9,589 nt of DNA. It comes from Bacteroidales bacterium (GTDB lineage Bacteria; Bacteroidota; Bacteroidia; Bacteroidales; UBA7960). The notes under the pieces are model-generated. The model was not told the origin of the DNA. It did not search any database and saw only the letters and a program-made list of their open reading frames with translations. Positions 5,618 to 9,589 of this stretch are shown piece after piece. Every line of letters begins with the position of its first letter. Position 1 is the stretch's first letter. The translations under genes were made by a program, and so were the position numbers. The stretch covers positions 1-9,589 of the forward strand of contig SLRE01000146.1 in the NCBI GenBank assembly GCA_007131125.1. Reading direction: 5' to 3'.

Positions 5618-7738
5618 ATGAACCGATTATTTCTTGCGCTATTCCTTGTTTTTTTTGCAGCCGGCTGTTCGCAGCCTTCAAAGGAACAGGAAATTACTGC
5701 CCCAGAGGCAAAAAAAATTGAAAAAGAACTTACCATCCATGGGGATACCCGCATCGACCCCTATTACTGGTTGAATGAAAGGGATAATCCTGAAGTGATC
5801 GCTTATTTAGAAGAGGAGAATGCCTACCTGGAAGCCCGGATGGCACATACCCAAAACCTGCAAAATGAACTTTTTAACGAAATGAAAGGACGGATTCCCC
5901 AGGATGATATGTCCGCTCCGTACTACAGCAACGGCTTTTTTTACTATACCCGCTACGAGGAGGGCAAAGAATACCCGATTTATTGCCGTCGCAAAGAAAG
6001 CATGGATGCTCCGGAGGAGGTGATGCTGGATGTGAATCAGCTTGCCGAACCATATCCTTATTACCGTGTGGGCAGCTTTGATGTGAGCCTTGACAACCGC
6101 TGGCTGGCTTTTTCGGTTGATACGGTCGGACGTCGGCAGTTTACCCTGAAAGTTAAAGACCTTGCCACCGATGAAATTACCGCAACCGGTATTCCTTATG
6201 CCGGGGGAGATGTGGTTTGGGCAGCCGATAATGAAACCCTGTTTTTTACTTCCATAGATTCGGTTACCCTGAGGTATGACCGGATAAACCGTTTTAATTT
6301 TACCGAAGAAAACCCCGAACCCGAAAGCGTTTATTTTGAAGAAGATGAAACCTTTTATTACATAGGGGTTTCCCGTTCGAAGGACGACCGCTTCCTGATG
6401 ATCAATGCCAACAGCACCCTGAGTAACGAAATATGGACGATGCGGGCAGACGACCCCATGGGCGAATTTGAAGTTTTTCAGCCCAGGCAAAGAGACCTGC
6501 GCTATAGCATATGGCCATATAATGGGAAGTTTTTTGTGCTGACCAACCTGGATGCAAAAAATTTCAGGCTGATGCAAACACCGGAAAATGCAACCCGAAA
6601 ACAAAACTGGCAGGAACTGATTGCCCACCGCCCCGATGTGCTGCTCGAAAACCTTGAAGTATTTGATGAATACCTGGTTCTGCAGGAACGCGAAATGGGT
6701 TTGCGTCAACTCAGGATTATTCACCAGGTGACAGAAGAAGAACATTACCTTGACTTTCCTGAAGAAGCATATACCGCAAGCATTGGTGTAAATCCTGAGA
6801 TGTCGGTTAATACACTGAGGTATAATTACACCTCACTGACAACCCCTTCAAGCGTTTATGAATACCATATGGGAACAAGGGAGGTTGAACTGATCAGGCA
6901 ACAGGAAGTTCTTGGAGACTTCGACCCTGAGGATTATGAGACCCGCCGTCTTTTTGCATCCGCACGCGACGGAGTTGAGGTTCCCATTACACTCGTTTAC
7001 CGCAAAGGACTGGAAAAGGACGGAAATAACCCGCTTTTACTTTATGCCTACGGGTCTTATGGGAGTTCGATGGATCCCCGCTTTAATGTTAATGCCCTCA
7101 GCCTTATCGACCGTGGTTTTGTTTATGCCATTGCTCATGTGCGTGGAGGGCAGGATCTGGGCAGGCAGTGGTATGAGGATGGAAAACTCCTTAATAAGAA
7201 AAATACCTTTTACGATTTTATTGATTGTGCCCTTTACCTGGTTGAAGAGAATTACACCCGTCCTGAAAAACTTTTTGCCGAAGGAGTCAGTGCCGGGGGG
7301 TTGCTCATAGGATCAGTGGCCAACATGCGCCCGGACCTTTTTCACGGCATGATTGCCAGGGTGCCGTTTGTGGATGTGGTTACCACCATGCTTGATGAAT
7401 CCATACCCCTTACCACGGCTGAGTACGACGAATGGGGCAACCCCAATAAGGAAGAGTATTATCATTATATGCTTTCTTATTCTCCTTATGATAATATTGA
7501 AGAGCAGGACTATCCAAACCTTCTGGTCACTTCAGGGCTCTATGATTCACAGGTACAGTACTGGGAGCCAACCAAGTGGGTTGCCAAACTCAGAACCCAT
7601 AACACAGGAGATTCAAAAATTCTGCTGACTACCAATATGCAGGCCGGGCATGGCGGAGCTTCCGGACGCTTTCAAAGGCTCAGGGAAGTGGCCCTGCAGC
7701 ACGCTTTCTTACTTGATCTAGCAAACAATCCAAAATAA
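5618..7738 (+). CDS. ptrB: Oligopeptidase B-like S9A serine peptidase, lipoprotein form
   Basis: The protein (706 residues, normal for the family) is a prolyl-oligopeptidase-fold serine peptidase most like oligopeptidase B, which cuts short peptides after Lys or Arg. The N-terminal DPYYWL segment (47-52) is the family's opening motif. Residues about 80-440 form the propeller that limits access to small substrates, and about 440-706 form the alpha/beta-hydrolase domain. The catalytic triad is visible: Ser558 in GVSAGG, Asp643 in SGLYDSQVQYWEP and His678 in AGHGGASGRF. The acidic EYDEWGNP segment (602-609) matches the region where oligopeptidase B holds basic side chains. Unlike the cytosolic E. 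coli enzyme, it begins with a signal peptide and lipobox FAAGC (cysteine 17), so it is probably membrane-anchored outside the cytoplasm. The ATG at 5618 is chosen because it gives this signal; an ATG at 5610 is out of frame. A cytochrome-like lipoprotein gene follows after 24 bases. Confidence 0.95.
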   Translation: MNRLFLALFLVFFAAGCSQPSKEQEITAPEAKKIEKELTIHGDTRIDPYYWLNERDNPEVIAYLEEENAYLEARMAHTQNLQNELFNEMKGRIPQDDMSAPYYSNGFFYYTRYEEGKEYPIYCRRKESMDAPEEVMLDVNQLAEPYPYYRVGSFDVSLDNRWLAFSVDTVGRRQFTLKVKDLATDEITATGIPYAGGDVVWAADNETLFFTSIDSVTLRYDRINRFNFTEENPEPESVYFEEDETFYYIGVSRSKDDRFLMINANSTLSNEIWTMRADDPMGEFEVFQPRQRDLRYSIWPYNGKFFVLTNLDAKNFRLMQTPENATRKQNWQELIAHRPDVLLENLEVFDEYLVLQEREMGLRQLRIIHQVTEEEHYLDFPEEAYTASIGVNPEMSVNTLRYNYTSLTTPSSVYEYHMGTREVELIRQQEVLGDFDPEDYETRRLFASARDGVEVPITLVYRKGLEKDGNNPLLLYAYGSYGSSMDPRFNVNALSLIDRGFVYAIAHVRGGQDLGRQWYEDGKLLNKKNTFYDFIDCALYLVEENYTRPEKLFAEGVSAGGLLIGSVANMRPDLFHGMIARVPFVDVVTTMLDESIPLTTAEYDEWGNPNKEEYYHYMLSYSPYDNIEEQDYPNLLVTSGLYDSQVQYWEPTKWVAKLRTHNTGDSKILLTTNMQAGHGGASGRFQRLREVALQHAFLLDLANNPK

Positions 7739-7762
7739 ATTATAAACCAAAACACTAATCTT

Positions 7763-8254
7763 ATGAAGCGCTACAGTTCACTGTTGTTTATCGTATTTCT
7801 GGGGGTAATAGCCATAAATGCCTGCCAGACTGCTGAGGAAAAAGAATATGATACCCGCTGGATGGGGCAGCAAATGAAAGAGATCCTTGATAATATTGAG
7901 GATCAATTTGGTGGTTTTGACCAAGCCATGATGGAAACCGGCTATCGTTATAATGAGCTATACTGGGCCGGGCAGGATGAAAACTGGGGTTATGCCGAAT
8001 ACCAGATCGATAAGATTATTTCCAGCATGGAGAGGGGATTTGTTCGCCGCCCCGACAGGGAAGCCTCTTCAAAGCAATTTGTGGATCAGGCTTACCCTGC
8101 TTTAAGGTCAACCATAGAAAATGAGGACAAGGAAGCCTTTAATGAAGAGTTCGTCGGATTTGCCAGCAGCTGCAACACCTGCCATGCCATGGAAGATGTT
8201 CCTTTTATTCAGAACATAATCCCGGAAAAAAGAACAACCCTGGTAAAGTATTAA
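7763..8254 (+). CDS. Small lipoprotein with one C-terminal heme c site (cytochrome c'-like)
   Basis: This 163-residue protein has a signal peptide ending in AINAC, with the likely acylated cysteine at 21 (Asn at -2 makes the lipobox imperfect). The mature part is acidic and looks all-helical, with four likely helices between about 30 and 135. A single heme attachment motif CNTCH (C137, C140, H141) lies 22 residues from the C-terminus. Helices first and CxxCH near the end is the layout of class II cytochromes such as cytochrome c', but it is not a close match to any named member I know, and the other axial ligand cannot be assigned. A role in electron transfer or small-molecule sensing outside the cytoplasm is inferred from the heme site only. 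It begins 24 bases after the peptidase and is followed by a strong terminator, so the two genes probably share a transcript. Confidence 0.8.
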   Translation: MKRYSSLLFIVFLGVIAINACQTAEEKEYDTRWMGQQMKEILDNIEDQFGGFDQAMMETGYRYNELYWAGQDENWGYAEYQIDKIISSMERGFVRRPDREASSKQFVDQAYPALRSTIENEDKEAFNEEFVGFASSCNTCHAMEDVPFIQNIIPEKRTTLVKY

Positions 8255-8270
8255 ACCTAAACCTTGCTTT

Positions 8271-8318
8271 AAAAAAAAGAAAAACCGGACGGGAAGTGCC
8301 CCAGTCCGGTTTTTTTTT
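8271..8318. terminator. Bidirectional rho-independent terminator
   Basis: ACCGGAC (8284-8290) pairs with GTCCGGT (8304-8310), and the stem can extend inward with GGG/CCC and outward with flanking A/T pairs. It is followed by a T run to 8318 on the plus strand and preceded by an A-rich run from 8271, which becomes a U tract on the minus strand. It therefore suits both the rightward peptidase-cytochrome unit ending at 8254 and the leftward response regulator ending at 8345. Confidence 0.9.
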
Positions 8319-8344
8319 CAAACAAAAAAGCCAATATTTAAAAA

Positions 8345-8743
8345 TTATTTTTCTTTGGTAACATCCATGATAAGCAACAGTTTTTCAATGGTCTTTTGAA
8401 GGTATTCAATGCAGGCCTCGCTTTTTACGATGTAATTAAACACCCCCAATTCCTGCAGTTTTGCCACAATGTCTATATCCCTCTGGGCTGATACCACGAT
8501 CACTTCAATGTTTCGGTCGTATTCTTTTATGGATTTTATCAATTCGTATCCTGGTATATCTGGTAGCATCAGGTCTGCGATTACTATGTCCGGGTTTTCA
8601 TCGAGGTGCTCAAGCAACTCAGCCCCGTTCGTAAAGTTACTGATGGTAACGTTTTTTAACGAACCGAGGCAGAGCTTTAGCAGCATTCCTTCTGTTTTGT
8701 TGTCTTCAATTACAAAAACCTTTCTCCTGAGCGTATTTTCCAT
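8345..8743 (-). CDS. Single-domain response regulator (CheY-like receiver)
   Basis: This 132-residue protein is a receiver domain with no output domain. All phosphorylation-site residues are in place: the acidic pair E13/D14 after the first strand (VFVIEDN), the phospho-acceptor D57 in IVIADLMLPD, S85 in VVSA and K107 in YIVKS. An aromatic residue (Y104) precedes the lysine, as in CheY-type switching. Such stand-alone receivers act by protein-protein contact, for example on a motor, in a phosphorelay or on a histidine kinase. No kinase gene lies in the window, so its partner is unknown. The ATG at 8743 starts directly before the receiver fold with only a few extra residues. The gene converges on the shared terminator and has 148 bases upstream to the next gene. 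Confidence 0.95.
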   Translation of the reverse strand: MENTLRRKVFVIEDNKTEGMLLKLCLGSLKNVTISNFTNGAELLEHLDENPDIVIADLMLPDIPGYELIKSIKEYDRNIEVIVVSAQRDIDIVAKLQELGVFNYIVKSEACIEYLQKTIEKLLLIMDVTKEK

Positions 8744-8811
8744 TAGTATATGGTTATAGTATTTTGTTCCGGTAAATGAATAAAAGTACGATTTATTTTA
8801 CAAACAAGGAA

Positions 8812-8819
8812 CAAAATTA
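8812..8819 (-). promoter_or_regulatory. Candidate -7 element for the response regulator gene
   Basis: On the minus strand this reads TAATTTTG, matching TAnnTTTG. A TTTG lies 24 bases upstream (8847-8844), somewhat beyond the usual -33 spacing, and sits in the loop of a small inverted repeat (tgaaa/tttca, 8839-8852). A start near 8804 would give a leader of about 60 bases. The region is AT-rich, so a chance match is possible. Confidence 0.4.
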
Positions 8820-8891
8820 ATACGCTTGTTGACATTTATGAAACAAATTTCAAAAAATTAAGTTATTTTGGTTGCTTTTTGTTACAGCCTT

Positions 8892-9374
8892 TTATTCTTC
8901 GGTATTAACCAGGGTCAGATGCTTTTGCTCCTGCTTTTTGGCAGCAAGGATGCCGATTGCACAACCTTTTTCACCGTTTTCAAAATACAGGGTAAGATTG
9001 TAAACACCAGTGGCTTTGCATTCAAACTCGATGTAAGGCAGGTGCTTGTTTTTGTCAATAACATAGGTAGATCCAATAAGCTTGTCTGCGTGGTGAAGGC
9101 TTGCAATTACCTTTCCAGGGTATTCTTCTGCACTGCAGGTGTAAATCCTGTAGGTATTTCCGCTTTGCAGCATCATGTTATGCTTTACCACCGGAAGGGT
9201 TTGGCCGTTTTGCCTCTGGGGAAACTGAACCGGATAGCTTCTGACCAGGTTCTCACTGTCAATTTTCGCATGGCATGCATTAAAGAGCTCGCCTCCGCAC
9301 TGCGAAAATACGGTTACCGGAAATGTTACTGCCATCATAAGCAGGGTTGCAAGGGTAAGGGTAAATTTTTTCAT
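8892..9374 (-). CDS. Small exported protein with five cysteines, function unknown
   Basis: I do not recognise this 160-residue protein. It starts with a clear Sec signal peptide (MKKFTLTLATLLMMAVTFPV, residues 1-20) with likely cleavage after VFS at 24, giving a mature N-terminus QCGG. The mature protein of about 136 residues alternates short strand-like stretches (YRIYTC, YIEFECKATG, YNLTLYFENG), suggesting a small beta-sandwich. Its five cysteines (26, 34, 80, 119, 138) leave room for two disulfides and one free thiol. Without a lipobox or membrane anchor it should be periplasmic or secreted. The end is lysine- and glutamate-rich. The ATG at 9374 is the only start that gives the full signal peptide. 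No terminator is obvious between it and the response regulator 148 bases downstream, so partial read-through is possible, but no functional link is evident. Confidence 0.75.
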   Translation of the reverse strand: MKKFTLTLATLLMMAVTFPVTVFSQCGGELFNACHAKIDSENLVRSYPVQFPQRQNGQTLPVVKHNMMLQSGNTYRIYTCSAEEYPGKVIASLHHADKLIGSTYVIDKNKHLPYIEFECKATGVYNLTLYFENGEKGCAIGILAAKKQEQKHLTLVNTEE

Positions 9375-9589
9375 GGCTCTGTTGTTTCGGTTAGTTAAAT
9401 ATTTTTGGTTTGTTTTTTTCTGTTTTTTTCTCTTGCTGGTTTCTTATTCAAAACAACAACATTCCCGGCATAAACAATTAAGTGAAACACGTAAAAAAAA
9501 TTACTCAAAAAGACTCACTGAAAGGTCTGTCAATTGTATACTTTTCCTCAAAGTATTTTATTATACTCATTTTTAATAGCTCTAGATTA
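9375..9589. other. AT-rich region upstream of the exported-protein gene
   Basis: These 215 bases run to the window edge and must contain the leader and promoter of the gene starting at 9374. I found no TAnnTTTG match in the right orientation and no RNA gene. A 67-codon open frame on the plus strand here has low-complexity composition and is not credited. Confidence 0.4.

Noticed and set aside
5807..6745. 312-codon open frame on the minus strand
   Set aside because: It is antisense to the oligopeptidase B propeller, whose family match is certain, and its translation has no recognisable motif.
8868..9398. 176-codon open frame on the plus strand
   Set aside because: It is antisense to the exported protein, which has a proper signal peptide; the antisense product has none.
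9373..9576. 67-codon plus-strand frame with a hydrophobic start
   Set aside because: Its hydrophobic stretch comes from T-rich sequence, it has no ribosome site or promoter, and it overlaps the start of the minus-strand gene.

Overview
The window looks like a chromosomal segment of a Bacteroidota bacterium, probably an environmental Bacteroidales/Marinilabiliales-type lineage. The signs are several exported lipoproteins, AT-rich start regions with little Shine-Dalgarno signal, TAnnTTTG-type -7 promoter elements upstream of genes, and moderate base composition. This placement is inferred from sequence style; there is no marker gene here. I see no mobile element, CRISPR array, tRNA or rRNA.

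Left part (1-5389), all on the minus strand. In transcription order it holds a 1006-residue ATPase of no family I recognise (2369-5389), a radical SAM/SPASM protein (1183-2268), the large-conductance mechanosensitive channel MscL with a zinc-ribbon tail (670-1134), and, after a 266-base gap, the beginning of a beta-propeller lipoprotein cut off by the window edge (1-403). The ATPase, radical SAM and mscL genes are separated by only 100 and 48 bases with no clear terminator between them, so they may be cotranscribed. The ATPase is the least explained gene. It has a helical and basic N-terminal two thirds, then a P-loop domain whose Walker A lysine is replaced by isoleucine, then a winged-helix-like end.

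Middle part (5390-8318). A 228-base divergent region carries a good Bacteroidota-type promoter for the rightward unit. That unit contains an oligopeptidase B-like S9A serine peptidase made as a lipoprotein (5618-7738) and, 24 bases later, a small lipoprotein with one C-terminal CxxCH heme site (7763-8254). The unit ends at a strong hairpin terminator flanked by A and T tracts, which can serve both strands.

Right part (8345-9589), minus strand. A single-domain CheY-like response regulator (8345-8743) converges on the shared terminator. Upstream of it is a small secreted protein with five cysteines and unknown function (8892-9374), followed by an AT-rich stretch to the window end with no supported gene.

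The best candidate for something undescribed is the lysine-less P-loop ATPase and its radical SAM neighbour. The sequence alone does not establish a common function.
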